Assembly (NCBI GenBank): GCA_958496175.1
Contig: OY292280.1
Coordinates: forward strand, 2,604,001 to 2,668,000
DNA: 64,000 nt
Reading direction: 5' to 3'
Source of the DNA: Sisyra terminalis
Lineage: Eukaryota > Arthropoda > Insecta > Neuroptera > Sisyridae
This document shows positions 1 through 10,893 of this stretch, in pieces. The position numbers were made by a program, and so were the translations under genes. The stretch's first letter is position 1, and every line of letters starts with the position of its first letter. The notes below the pieces were generated by a model, which saw only the letters and a program-made list of their open reading frames with translations, did not search any database and had not been told where the DNA came from.

Positions 1-788
1 AAACGAAGTGTGAGCTTTCAATCAATCATACTAGTAAAAAGCTCTTCTTTTATTATCAAAATCAAATGGTTGGTCAAAACAAAAAGCTTTCAGTGGAGCT
101 TTCTTTAGGTATTTATCAGTAGGTATGTACCTAAAGAAATTGGGAAATCGATAAATTGTGCTGTATGAAAAAAAAAATCCCGAAAACCAAGGGAATAAAA
201 TAATAATGCTACTTTAAATGGAGTTCGAGCTTTCATTGTATTGTAATAGTAAAAAGCTCATTCTTTTATTTTAGAGACAATTAAGAATATTTTGATTTTA
301 AATTTTCCGTAAAAAAATTTTCAAAATCAAATGGTCGAAACAAAAAATGTTTACTAGAGCTTTTTGATTCTGTAATATGAAGCTTTACCGGTTAAATATT
401 TTTTAAATGGAGTTCGAGCTTTCATTGTATCGTAATAGTAAAAAGCTCATTCTTTTATTTTAGAGACAATTAAGAATATTTTGATTTTAAATTTTCCGTT
501 AAAATTTTTTCAAAATCAAATGGTCGAAACAAAAAATGTTTACTAGAGCTTTTTGATTCTGTAATGTGAAGCTTTAACGGTTGAATATTTTTTAAATAGA
601 GTTCGAGCTTTCATTGTATCGTAATAGTAAAAAGCTCATTCTTTTATTTTAGAGACAATTAAGCACATTTTGATTTTAAATTTTCCTTTAAAAAATTTTC
701 AAAATCAAATGGTCGAAACAAAAGACACTAGAGCTTTTTGATTCTGTAGTATGAAGCTTTACCGGTTGAATATTTTTGGTGGGATACC
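1..788. repeat. 189-bp tandem repeat, about three good copies plus a diverged one
   Basis: Units begin with GAGTTCGAGCTTTCATTG at 221, 410 and 599, a constant spacing of 189 bp. A more diverged copy of the same sequence lies in the first 130 bases. Each unit holds several GAGCTTT or AAAAGCTC motifs and the string AAAATCAAATGGTCGAAAC. No open frame runs through the units. The array enters from the left edge, so its full length is unknown. Confidence 0.85.
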
Positions 789-3379
789 AATTCGAAAAAA
801 GCAGCAATCGTTTGTGGAATTAACGACAAAAAGCTCATTTTTGTCGGGAGTGGGGAAATGATTGGGTTTTATTTCTATTGAAAGACTTACCGTTGAAAAA
901 GGTGCGGAAAATTCGAGTAAGTAGTGTTTAAGAAAAGTTGTGCTTTGAGCATTGAGCTTTTCGTATAGACGCAAGTAAAAGCTCCAACACATACACATTC
1001 ACACATACATAGCGAAGCTAGTTGAGGAAAACCCTGATTAAATAAGAGAAACCACTAACCAACCGAAAGTGTGGAATCGCGGGCGTTGAGGTGCCGCATC
1101 CCCATTTTCTGGGGGTGAAAATACGATCCCTACAACCACGTATCTATCTACAACAACAGTCATCTCTCGTTATTCGTATACATGGAAAAGGAACAACATT
1201 TCCGATTGTCTGCGTAGACGATTTTCCGAGACGAGGAGAATTTTTTTTCTTTTTAATTTTTCATCCCTTAAGTATATCGAACCGATTCACGTGAAATCCA
1301 AAATGCAACTAAATCGATCCAAAACCGGGAATCGTTACAAAACTGACCGTTAACTCTTGACCCCTTTCCCATTAATCCCGACGTGTCCATTCGGGCCATT
1401 TGGAGAATCCCAAAAAAGAATTGAGAACAACAACAAAAAAATGTCAATTGAAAAAGCCGGCAACCCTTTAAAAATTACCATGACCAGTCTAACCGGTTTC
1501 CTGAAAATCTGTTCCGAATTACATTTAAAACTGGCCAGGGGTCAACCGGGGCACCGTTCATCCCTCCATCCCTCTGTTTACGTATAATATTTTACCAATT
1601 ATCCGCTAAAAAAAGATAACCGAATGGCATCTCATTGGAGGGTCCTTTTTCAGTGACATGGGGTTGAAGAAAAAATACGAGACGAAACGCTTTATCGGTT
1701 TCGTACCTTATGCAAATATTGTTGGATCTTTCTGTAATAGAATTTTAAACTGACCCTTCCTTAGGCTCTTTGGGGTTGCATCGACTACCCGCGGGGTGGT
1801 CGAGGGATGGCGGAAGAGCGCTATTATAATTCATCATTTGTTCGAGAACCTTTTTTAAAACGATGGACATATGGAAAGGATTTTTTCTTTTTTAATATTT
1901 AAATCACGTATTTCGTTTGAATTTTTAATTTAACTACCCCTAATGCATATTTGTATCACTTACGCGTCCGAAATTTCACGGGTACGACTTGAAATTTAAA
2001 AAATTAAATCTTTTTAGCTATCAATTTATCATCGTGAACGATTTGCACGGGAATTTTCCCCAACATTTATTTCATAAGCATTTTAAGTGGTTAAGGGATG
2101 AAATTTTGTACTATATCAAGCTCTATAAAAATGTGCTTTATTTTTCTGTTCATTTACGATTCGATCAATTGAAATTTACTAGACTGATTTTGATGATTTT
2201 TGATTAAAAAAATATTTCCATGTTTTGTTAGCAACTATAATTTTGGAGAATTTTTAGAAAATTTTAGGCAAATCGATAAAGCTTGAATCATGATTTTTTT
2301 CAATTTTTTTTTTACATTTTGAACCATTAGGGATGAAACAAGGGGTTTAAATTTTTTACCATCAAATTTTCTCTAAATAACGCATATTTTTAAAAAAAAA
2401 AAATCAACCATTTTCCCAATAGTGACTGATAATTCAAATTTTCCACTATCAAGTTGCCTACCCCCTGATAGAAATGATGAAAATTTTCCTTAAAAATCAA
2501 AGTCAAAGTTTTCAACATAAATCACCCATAACAACAAGGTCATCTTACCACCAAACGTTTGATTTTGGAGACCCAAAAATGATTAAAGAACATCCTAGTT
2601 ATTATCCATGTAACAAATTTTGTATAGTGGGAATAATTGGGTAATACTTCTTAGTAAACAGAAATTTTGTTACTGTAAATGAAATTCGATATTGTAAAAT
2701 TATTTCCAATTTTTAAAAGTCCAAAATTTATGATTTGAATATAGATGAAATGTGGTTTCAACAAAACAGTGCAACATGCCAACTTCTAAAACTATGCCGT
2801 TATGACCAAAAATATTTAATGGTCGTTATTTCTCAGCAACGTATTGTAAATTTTTGCATTAAGGATTGTTTTAAGTAGAAAATTTTAATTAAAAAACCTA
2901 AAACAATTGACGATCGTAAAGTTGAAATTAGTCACAGCATTGGATATATGTCCATGACATTATGCCAATATGTTTCCAAAATTTCATTGAAAGCGTAAAA
3001 ATGTGTTTCAAAAGTAAGGGAAATTATTTATCAAATGTTTCATTCTACACTAATTTGTTTGGGAAGTTTTATTGTCCGGGGAACTTTTAAACTTGATAAA
3101 TTTTGGGGATAATTTTTTATCGAAAATCAAAAGCTTACGTAGATAAATCTAAAGTCCTGTTTTTTTGAAAACCAAATTGTATCATAGTGATTTAGTCCAA
3201 GTATCGATGTTTTTGAATTTGGACCGGTTTTAGACCAAAAAATATTCAGTAGTCATATTTATCATCGCTATGTAGCTTCTAAAGTTTTAAGGGGTCGTTG
3301 GTTCTATAAAAATATGTTAACCGGGAAATATTAGGAAACTTATTAGTTGATGAAATTTAAACATCTAGTTTTGAAATTA
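789..3379. other. No gene seen
   Basis: AT-rich DNA with short, unconvincing frames. A mixed-composition patch at about 1020-1830 has more G+C than its surroundings, but no frame in it looks like protein. I see no repeat family in it that recurs elsewhere in the window. Confidence 0.5.
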
Positions 3380-3427
3380 ATATTACCATCTAGTTTTGGA
3401 GTGGCCACCTTGGTCACTCGTCCTTTC
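3380..3427 (-). repeat. tRNA-derived SINE, head fragment
   Basis: Read on the minus strand, this matches the head of the SINE family described at 8471: a GAGTGACCAAGGTGGCCACTC core followed by CAAAACTAG. Only the tRNA-like head is present; the body is missing. Confidence 0.55.
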
Positions 3428-3760
3428 TATTAAGCTTTGGATTATTTTATTTTTTTTGGTGATTAATTACCGTCGTTGTACAACTTAGATTTTTAGTTAC
3501 TCTAGAGTTGATAATATTTGTAACTTTGGTCTTAAGCGATTCTAGACCCTATAATATCTATAAATCGGAAAAATATCAAAAAATCGGTTATAACAAAATT
3601 CGTACCCTTGACAGACCAGTTTCAGAGCGCCTATTTTGACCACTCGTAACCACTATTTTATTGGAGTGACATAGACTAAGTTTTCAAAAAATAGGTTTTA
3701 ATTATAAAAAAAATGTTTAACAAAAAATTAAAAATTTAACCACAATTTTTTTTTACTATT

Positions 3761-3921
3761 GGTGGCCGAGTGGTCAAGATGGTCGCTTCAAAACCGGTAA
3801 GTGTTGGGTTTGATCATTCATTGGAACAAATTTTTGATATTTCTCGAATATGAGTTTTCATTTACGCCAGAGTCGCTAAGGAATATTGTAGTTATATAAC
3901 GACGATAAATTACAAATAAAA
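3761..3921 (+). repeat. tRNA-derived SINE, near full length
   Basis: The head has an exact RNA polymerase III A box, TGGCCGAGTGG, as in serine and leucine tRNAs. A degenerate B box (GGGTTTGATC) lies about 45 bases further on. The body carries the family's conserved strings around TTTTTGATATTTCTCGA and AGAGTCGCTAA and ends in an A-rich tail near ACGATAAATTAC. The tRNA cloverleaf itself cannot form, so this is a SINE and not a tRNA gene. Confidence 0.75.
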
Positions 3922-3929
3922 TTTTTTTT

Positions 3930-6738
3930 TTTAGTAATCTGGTCAGATTTTGGTCAAAATTTTTGATCAGACCTGATACCTAGTAAAGGTTTGATCAAAA
4001 TAAGGATTTTTCATTCGATTAAGGGAGGAAAAAGTCCGAGGATTTTCTATGATCAAAAATGGGGTGGAATTGATTGTCTTTTGTTTAAAGTATTAAGGAG
4101 GGATCAAAATTTTTAATGATTAAAAAAATATGGGAATTTACTAAAAAACCGTGGTTATTTAAATAGTGGAGTTTTGAAATTTGTTATTTAATTGTTTGGG
4201 TCCCCTTTTATTAGTTCGGAAGCCGAAAGTAAATAAAATTGGAATAAATTTGAACGGACAACAAATATTGACGGGAACAAAATCAGTGGCATTCTTAGAA
4301 TGTTGGGGTTCAAATTTCAAAACGCGGTGACCAAGGGCTAGTTCCGGATAAACAGAATTGGGTGGTTGGAAAAAAACCCTACGATACATGGACATCGATG
4401 ACGACGATACGCCGAAACTGGACGAGACAGGACTAGCGGACAGATGTTCACATTATTATGGTCAATATTTCTGGATCAAAAGTCCAGTGGTCAAACAAGT
4501 TTCCAACAACTTACCCTCATCCCTTTTGTTGTCACTTCACACCCGTTCCGTCATCATTCAACTCGATCCTCTAATCCCGATAGTCCTGAGATTTGAAAAT
4601 CGAATGCTTTATGAATGATATTATGAAATGTGCACCCCAATTACACCCCGAGACCGCGGTGGTGTACCTAGAACGCAACACGGGTTCCACGTTTCAAAAA
4701 TAATGCCCCCGGCTAATTTGCGAATAATGCGGTTATCCTCACAAAGAAGGCGCCAATTAAAATACTTTACCTCATCCACTATACTTTCAATACTTTTCAT
4801 TCTCCAATTATTCAATTAAACATTTCAATTCACCCCAACTTGCATTGCATCCCCTCAAAGAAATCAATTTGACATGCAAATAACAAAAAACACAAATCTA
4901 TGAATTTCAATAAATTGGTAACGTAGAAGCAAAAACCTTAGTTTATAAATTAAATTCTACACATATGTACACCACATGCCTTACTTCAAACATTCAAATC
5001 CCTAGGAGTTGAACTATACTTGTATATGCTTGACTCCGGAGTCAATTATTTGGACCAAATATTTGGTAAAATTTTCAAGGTTTCAAAAGCTTCGTTAGGA
5101 TTTACAGTACTGTATAAAACATAAGATTTATAATAGCCGAAACCAACAATAATTTTACTCCAACTCCAACTTTGGCTCCTCAAAAACCATTATTTTTGGC
5201 TCCAGCTCCTTCAATACCATCCAACCCCATTGTGCCAAACTCCAACTCGCCAGCCCTGGTTTTTGCAGTGTAACTAAAAAAAACTGATATTTATTAGACA
5301 AGGCTGAAAAAACCGATTTTTTTTATAAAAAATATAGCAAAAATATTTTTAAGGACGAAAAAACCATTTGCTACACTTTGAGCCCTAAATATTGATATTT
5401 AAAGGTGGCAATTTTTGATTTTTCTCCCAAAAATTTTGAACCGTCACACTAAAAAATTAAATTTTATAAATTCGTAAAGAAAATTAAATGTTCTACAAAA
5501 AAGGCCTGATTATAAATTTTCGTCAGACCAACCGTTCTTTTATAATCGAGCCATATTGGTGCATTAAAATATTGTTATATTCTTAAAGAAAATTAAATGT
5601 TCTACAAAATAGGTCTCTTAGCAATATCACCTTACAAAAAATTTTCTTAATAGCCATTATTTTTTTTTTTTTTGGGAACTAACAGCTGAACTGTTCTGAA
5701 CTAGTACAAAATGTTCCTCTTCCATAATTTACAAAACATCAAATATATAAAATAACAATTAATTTATCCTACTAAAATTTTTTGAAAGGGGATTGCCAGG
5801 GATTCTTGATTCCCAATTTGGTGATAACGAGAGAATTGTCAGAAAAAAAAAATTTAAGGGCGTTGATTATAATGCCCTCTATTGAAAATAAAGAAAGAAC
5901 GAATAAAATTGTATTTTCTGAAAATATCATAGAATAATTATCAAGCTGTTGTTTAGGAACCTTTTGATAACTTTTTTTCTCAGATTTTTTATATAAAATA
6001 TACAAAAAATTGAAACGTAAATTGAAAAACCGGCTGTCATATGTTCATTGATTGATTTTGTAGCAATTGTTAAAACGAACCCTTTGAAATAAAAAAAAAT
6101 TCAAATTTGTTTTACTTTGTTTTTTATTTCTCTGAACTACTGATTGGTTTATATAATGATAAATAACCTTTTAAAAAATTTGAATATCATAGTTTAAAAT
6201 TTTTAAAATGGGAAAAAAATATTCAACAATAGTGATTCAGCACTGTACAGAACTGTATTGGACAGTACTACGATAGTACTAATAATCGGCTACAGTGGGC
6301 AGTAGTCGAAAGATACACATTTCAAGTTATGTCCATGAAAAATAAGATAAACAGAGATAGAATTTCCGAATTTGGATGAGAAATATTGGGTCATGAAGAA
6401 AGAATGGATTTTATACAACATTAACACTCTATATGGTATCTCTATGGTTTTAAATAGAAAAAGAATTTCAATGGAAAAAGGAACAATATTTCAATGATGT
6501 TCAATAAATGGAACAAATTTTCATTTTTTCAAGAAGTATAGGCTAATTAATTTAATTAATTGCTATTTATTAGTAGTGTTTTTCTTAATAAACGAAATCC
6601 TAAGCTGATGATATATTAAAATCTTATAATTTAAAAATAGAGCTTTGAAAAACCTCAAATAAAAACCAATTATAAAGTATCCTTATTGAGATTGTCAATT
6701 TGGGAAAATAATTTTGGATGATAGTTATTTAGCATAAA
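3930..6738. other. No gene seen; repeat scraps
   Basis: AT-rich. Two recognisable pieces lie inside. Around 5155-5260 is a run of CTCCAACTCC/GGCTCC-type repeats that recurs at 19.24-19.31 and 19.98-20.05 kb. Around 5440-5640 are two copies of a motif including AAATGTTCTACAAAA, which recurs in the inverted repeat at 28.4-29.1 kb. The frames at 4159-4819 run on both strands and have no protein-like pattern. Confidence 0.5.
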
Positions 6739-6739
6739 T

Positions 6740-7204
6740 AGTGTTCGACCGAAACTAGTTTTTACAGCCGAAACTGAAACTTTTTTTTATAAGGTCATGT
6801 TTTTGTAGAAAAAATAGTTAATCAAAATTGGTCTTTACTTTTGAATTATATAGGTATTAATTTATCAACTAATCTCTAATATTTGAGTTAATCATTAATA
6901 TAGCGTATAATTATCAGTTCTTATTTCAAATTAATTATTTATGCTGAAATAAGGGGTTGATTTGAAAGAAGTGCACCTAATATTTCTTTATAATATTAAT
7001 TACGAATAACATAAAATAATAAAAAAGTTAATAACAAAATTAATTTTTATCTAATATGTTAAGGTACCCAAAAAAGAAAGTAATTTTTTAACATTTTTAT
7101 TTCACGAGGTCAGTTTTGGTTTCGGTCGTAGTTTCGGCTGGACGACAGCCGAAACACGTTTTTTGGCCGAAACTAGGCCGAAACCGAAAGTTCGGTGGGA
7201 CACT
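6740..7204 (+). mobile_element. MITE-A, complete 465-bp inverted-repeat element
   Basis: The left end begins AGTGTTCGACCGAAACTAG and the right end is the reverse complement, finishing TTCGGTGGGACACT. Both ends contain several alternating GGCCGAAAC and GTTTCGGCC blocks, so they fold on themselves as well as on each other. The interior is AT-rich and does not code. At least six relatives lie in the window (15417, 17536, 29201, 39506, 43396, 44010). It is probably a non-autonomous DNA transposon; I could not assign a superfamily because no clean target-site duplication is visible. Confidence 0.75.
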
Positions 7205-8299
7205 TATCATAAAATTATAGTTTTTTGCCTAAATAAGAAACATATGGTCTATTAGTATAATAGTTGGTTTAAGACTTTTAGTGTAAATACTCATAAGTAG
7301 TAGAGTGTAAATAAATAACGTAAATAAATGTCCGTAAAAACAAGTATGTGACTTTTCGTGATTTGATCTACAAAATGGAAAAAGTAACAATATTTTCAAT
7401 CCCAAAAAAAAATCAATTATATAAAATTAATTGAAAAGTGTATGAGACCATAAAATTTGTTAATTATTGTTTCAATTATCGGGGATGATCATCTAAAATT
7501 AGATTGATGCGTTTATGGATCAAAATTGGTTTTTGGTTGACCTTTGGCGATTTCATCAGAATTTACTCTAGTTGAAATATTTTAATGTGGGGTTACCATA
7601 TAGGGGATGCAACCCTCAACTGAACTAAACGGAAAATTTTGATGTGAAAAACATGATATGTTATTAAGGGCGGGAGGGGTGAATTATAAAATGCTAAAGA
7701 AATATCACTTGCAATTTGCTGAAGCATTAACTGATGTCGTATTAGACGTGAGTTGAAGTGATTTTGTTTTTCTTTTGGGGATGAACGGTGAAAACGTAGA
7801 TTTTTCCTCGTCAGGGAATCAATATTGTTAATATGATTTTCCGATGACTGGTTATCATTTTCATTGGCAGTATTGAACATTTTCACAATGTGAAAATAAA
7901 TTCATGTAAATTTCCACAATGATAATTGTGAGCATCCGTCCCGTATGCATCGATTTGATTCAATGCCGGTACTAATTTCCCATCAACCCTTCCATTGAGC
8001 ACGTGTTAAATACCTTTAGGGTGAATTAATGTCGATTACAAAATTTGTATCAATCGTCACCCCTTGTTGATTTGACTTGGAAACAAAAAAAAAATGTTTG
8101 ATTTTCCCTAAAATTTTCTTTAGCTTTCCAACTTCTGTACATCAAACAATTGCACCCTTAAATTTTTGGTTTTAGGTAATAAAAATATCTCAAATATCAC
8201 CTAAACGGTGTGGTGAAGTATTTACTTATGCAGTTTTGGTTGAAAACTAAAATTAAAACCTAATTTATTGAAAAAGAAAAATTAAACAAAAAAAGCCTA
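7205..8299. other. No gene seen
   Basis: Mostly unique AT-rich sequence. A 97-codon frame on the minus strand (7593-7886) has no domain-like pattern and is probably chance. Confidence 0.5.
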
Positions 8300-8457
8300 C
8301 TGCTGGCCGAGTGGCCGAAGTGACCACTCCAAAACTGGTAGGTTTTGGGTACGATCTTTGTATCGAGCAAGTTTTTGATTACGGATTTTCATTAATTCTA
8401 AAGTCCCTAAAGACCATTGCAATTAATAAAGCGACGCTAAATAACAGTTAAAAAAAT
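8300..8457 (+). repeat. tRNA-derived SINE, copy 1 of a tandem trio
   Basis: A box TGGCCGAGTGG at 8303, B-box-like GGGTACGATC about 45 bases later, then the body TTTTTGATTACGGATT, the AAAGTCCCTAAAGACC block and an AACAGTTAAAAAAA tail. The next copy starts only about 14 bases after the tail. Confidence 0.8.
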
Positions 8458-8470
8458 CGGCCCTACCCTT

Positions 8471-8627
8471 GGTGGCCGAGTGGTCAAGGTGACCACTCCA
8501 AAACTGGTGGGTTTTGGGTTCGAGTTTTGTATTGAGCAAATTTTTGATTACGGATTATCATTAATTCTAAAGTCGCTAAACACCACTGTAATTAATAATG
8601 CGACGCTAAATAACAGTTAAAAAAAAT
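8471..8627 (+). repeat. tRNA-derived SINE, copy 2, best-preserved RNA polymerase III boxes
   Basis: This is the best copy for promoter sequence. The A box TGGCCGAGTGG starts at 8472 and the B box GGGTTCGAG is near 8517. The body matches copy 1 almost base for base and ends in the same A-rich tail. The A-to-B distance of roughly 46 bases fits a tRNA-Ser/Leu-type internal promoter. SINEs of this kind are copied by the reverse transcriptase of a partner non-LTR element; the partner here is unknown. Confidence 0.85.
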
Positions 8628-8636
8628 CGGCCCTAC

Positions 8637-8712
8637 CCTTGATGGCCGAATGGTCAAGGTGGCCGCTTCAAAACTGGTTGATTTTCGATTCGATCCTCGT
8701 TTCAAGTAATGT
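8637..8712 (+). repeat. tRNA-derived SINE, copy 3, truncated
   Basis: Head only: TGGCCGAATGG at 8643 and a B-box-like GATTCGATCC near 8688. The body of the other copies is replaced by unrelated sequence after about 8705. It starts about 170 bases after copy 2, the same step as between copies 1 and 2. Confidence 0.7.
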
Positions 8713-8929
8713 ACTTAGCCGGATCACTATGACGAGTAGACCCAAGTCGATACTTATGTTAAAATATCGATTTGATGTAAAACCACATTCTAGGTAAATT
8801 TCGCGACCAAATTTTTCTTTGACCTTGAGATATGGACATAACGTAACATTTACTGTTACATTATTGTAACCAAATAAGAAAACAATTCAGATTGCTTAAG
8901 ATCGGTTTTTTTATTTAATATTTTTTAAT

Positions 8930-8983
8930 ATTCAAATTAGCTACGTTTCGTTACGTATCGTAACTTCTTCAGGCTTCTTGAAT
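8930..8983 (-). ncRNA. Hammerhead ribozyme motif, family HH-A
   Basis: Read on the minus strand. Stem I is ATTCAA with TTGAAT, plus an inner GC/GC separated by a small internal loop. The core box is CTGAAGA (position 7, which is variable in hammerheads, is A), followed by one extra A. Stem II is GTTACG-ATA-CGTAAC, fully paired, then GAAA. Stem III is only the self-complementary ACGT. The predicted cleavage triplet is GTA, next to the inner GC of stem I. Type I topology. The compensating base change in stem II relative to the copy at 9424 (G-C where that copy has T-G) supports a real structure. Confidence 0.85.
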
Positions 8984-9032
8984 CACAAAAAAATATTAAA
9001 TAAATTATTTAAATAAACTTTTAAATTATTTC

Positions 9033-9312
9033 AATAGAGTCCATCCAAATATCCAATTTACTTTGGAATTGAATGAGGGGTGGTAGTATCACATGTTTAG
9101 ATACTTTGGTATTGAGGTTACCTGAAGGTAAATTAATTACGGATTGGTACCAAAAATCTACATCAACTGGAAGACTTCTAAATTTCTGGTCACATCATTT
9201 GAAATTGAGCCATGAGTCATTCCATGACAAAAATAGGATGAAAGTGATTAACTTACTTAAATTAAATAATTACCCAAGATTTTTTATCATCCAATATATT
9301 GCAAAATTTTAG
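9033..9312 (+). pseudogene. Penelope-like element reverse transcriptase, C-terminal fragment
   Basis: The translation contains the series VHPNIQFTLEL, then after a one-base frameshift near 9073 LDTLVLRLPEGKLITDWYQK, STSTGRLLNFWSHH and LLKLNNYPRFFI. This order, with the K/Q-[ST]-x-S/T-GR-x-LNF-x-SHH block, is characteristic of the end of the Penelope-clade reverse transcriptase, just past the palm. The second part reads from an ATG at 9073 to a stop at 9310-9312, about 79 codons against several hundred in an intact enzyme. The catalytic YxDD region and any GIY-YIG nuclease are missing. It sits between inverted hammerhead-bearing arms, which fixes its identity. It is non-functional. Confidence 0.85.
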
Positions 9313-9423
9313 CTTATACATCTAAATGAGGAAGAAATAATTTTGAAAAAGGACAATTAAAATAATAATAGCAATACTATCATAAAAAAGAAGACAATCG
9401 GTTCAGGTTCCCGTTCCTGAAAA

Positions 9424-9477
9424 ATTCAAAAAGCCTGATGAAGTTATGATACGTAACGAAACGTAGCTAATTTGAAT
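9424..9477 (+). ncRNA. Hammerhead ribozyme motif, family HH-A
   Basis: Stem I ATTCAA with TTGAAT plus inner GC/GC; core CTGATGA followed by an extra A; stem II GTTATG-ATA-CGTAAC (one T-G wobble); then GAAA; stem III ACGT, self-complementary; predicted cleavage after GTA. It lies just 3' of the Penelope reverse transcriptase fragment on the same strand, where a PLE pseudo-LTR would be expected. Stem III is too short to be stable alone, so cleavage would be expected mainly from a dimer or tandem transcript. Confidence 0.88.
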
Positions 9478-9560
9478 ATTAAATAATATTTAATAAAAAA
9501 ACCGATCTTAAATAATCTGAATTGTCTTCTTATTTAATAAAAGCTGAGGTCAGAATTTTA

Positions 9561-10361
9561 TCATCTATTATTTTAACCTTTGATATGTTTATGAATAGTT
9601 TAACAATTTTTTCAATATTTTTTGATATTTAAGATGATTAAAGTGTAATACTCAAATGATTCCCCCCCCCCAATTTAGAGGGGTAACTAAGCAGAATATA
9701 TTCAGAGTTTTGTTTTTTTTATGTCTAAGTCATTTAATGATTACAAAAATAAAATTTCTGAATAGGGGTATTTCACCATTAATAAGGGTTGAAGTCTTTA
9801 TTGTGGTTAGTATCTTGCAAATGTTTATTGTTTGTTTTGATATTGAAAAATGGAGGTAGAGAGAGGTAATCGAAAAGTAAATGAATAGAAATAGTATCCT
9901 CTTGCTCATATATGGTACGTGTAATTGAAAGGCTATGATTTTTGAAATGATACAAAAAATGCAATTTTTGGAGATTATTCAAAAATCAATACAAAAGTTT
10001 ATTTATATATATTTGAGTATAAGGAGTTCATGTGGTGTCCACATCGAAATTTTTTGGTGGTGGTGAAACATTCAAAAAACATGATTAAGGGTGGTTTGTT
10101 GAAGAAAATAGAATTGTGTGACAGGGTGGTTTTATTTCTCCGGATGTGTGTCTACGTGTGTGAATATGGGATGAATAGAGATGTCTTCCGTAGGATGCAG
10201 CATCCAGGATCTTGAATCTAGAATCTGAATACGTACGGGAACGGCTGCAAGTGGAATGGGATCAAATGGGAACGCAGTGTGGGGGATGAGAGGTGGAAGA
10301 CTACCAAGGGATAACAGAGTATAGAATAGACATTGCAGCCACTCGGTTTTAAGGGAGTTTC
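9561..10361. other. No gene seen
   Basis: AT-rich DNA with a poly-C run at about 9662-9671. Overlapping short frames occur on both strands with no domain-like pattern. Confidence 0.5.
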
Positions 10362-10530
10362 GCACACGAAGACAAATGGACGTTTAAGCTGTACTAAAAA
10401 CTCAATCTCGGAACAATATTTCTCTGTTACTTCCACAGCCCGTGTGAGATTTATCACAGCTTCTTCCAGCTTCTGCTCCAGACATACGATGCGCCCTTGT
10501 CCCGTCCAACCCCAAAGCTCACAGAGAGCT
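10362..10530 (-). CDS. Possible internal exon, unrecognised protein with a coiled-coil-like helix
   Basis: On the minus strand one frame reads CLEQKLEEAVINLTRAVEV and then about twenty more residues rich in E, K and hydrophobics (EKYCSEIEFLVQLKR). The spacing of L, I and V fits an amphipathic or coiled-coil helix. The base composition is more balanced than the flanks. Downstream on that strand the frame continues into sequence that no longer looks like protein, so a splice donor would have to lie near 10362-10390. I see no strong acceptor or donor. I do not recognise the protein, and chance is a serious alternative. Confidence 0.22.
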
Positions 10531-10599
10531 TTTCAAAATTCACGTTTTCCCAATATCAATCAAATATCATATCAAAAGATTAAAAAAAAATCGTTTTTA

Positions 10600-10893
10600 A
10601 AATGCCATCCATTTTCCAAAATGATTTTGTATCACTTTTGGAGTTCCAAAAGTAATACCACAAAGCTTTCAATATTATTATTTCATTATATCGACGGTGG
10701 AAAGTTGCAAAAAAAAAATCAAGAAAAGCTTTTTTAAATTTCAATCCGTTTTCCTAATGATTTTGTATCACTTTTGGAATACCAAAAGTGATAGAAATTT
10801 TGGTATCACTACAAAGTTTTCTATATTATTATTTTATTATATCGATGGTGGGAAAATTGCTAAGAAAAAACTCAATAGCTTCCAATAGAATGA
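10600..10893 (+). repeat. Left arm of a distant inverted repeat, internally duplicated
   Basis: Two tandem copies of about 140 bp (10600-10735 and 10736-10893). Each contains a palindrome of the type ATCACTTTTGG-AAT-ACCAAAAGTGAT, then ATTATATCGA(C/T)GGTGG. The second copy matches the reverse complement of 12683-12850 over about 160 bp. The pair may be the terminal repeats of an element of about 2.1 kb, or two separate insertions. Confidence 0.7.

Larger units (their letters stand above)
8873..9560. mobile_element. Penelope-like element remnant with inverted ribozyme-bearing ends
   Basis: Two arms of about 115 bp in opposite orientation (8873-8990 and 9424-9545) flank a short stretch of Penelope-type reverse transcriptase. 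Each arm holds a hammerhead ribozyme motif followed on its own strand by AAAAAACCGATCTTAAA and AATCTGAATTG. PLEs are known for terminal pseudo-LTRs that can lie in inverted orientation and for hammerhead ribozymes in them. This copy is a dead deletion derivative: most of the reverse transcriptase and any GIY-YIG endonuclease are missing. Confidence 0.85.

Noticed and set aside
5155..5260. CTCCAACTCC/GGCTCC repeats as a coding low-complexity region
   Set aside because: The frame is broken and the same string recurs in non-coding duplicated DNA at 19.2 and 20.0 kb, so it is a repeat scrap.
3761..8712. tRNA-Ser/Leu genes suggested by TGGCCGAGTGG and GGTTCGA boxes
   Set aside because: No acceptor stem or anticodon arm can be formed, and the copies share a non-tRNA body and A tail, so they are SINEs.
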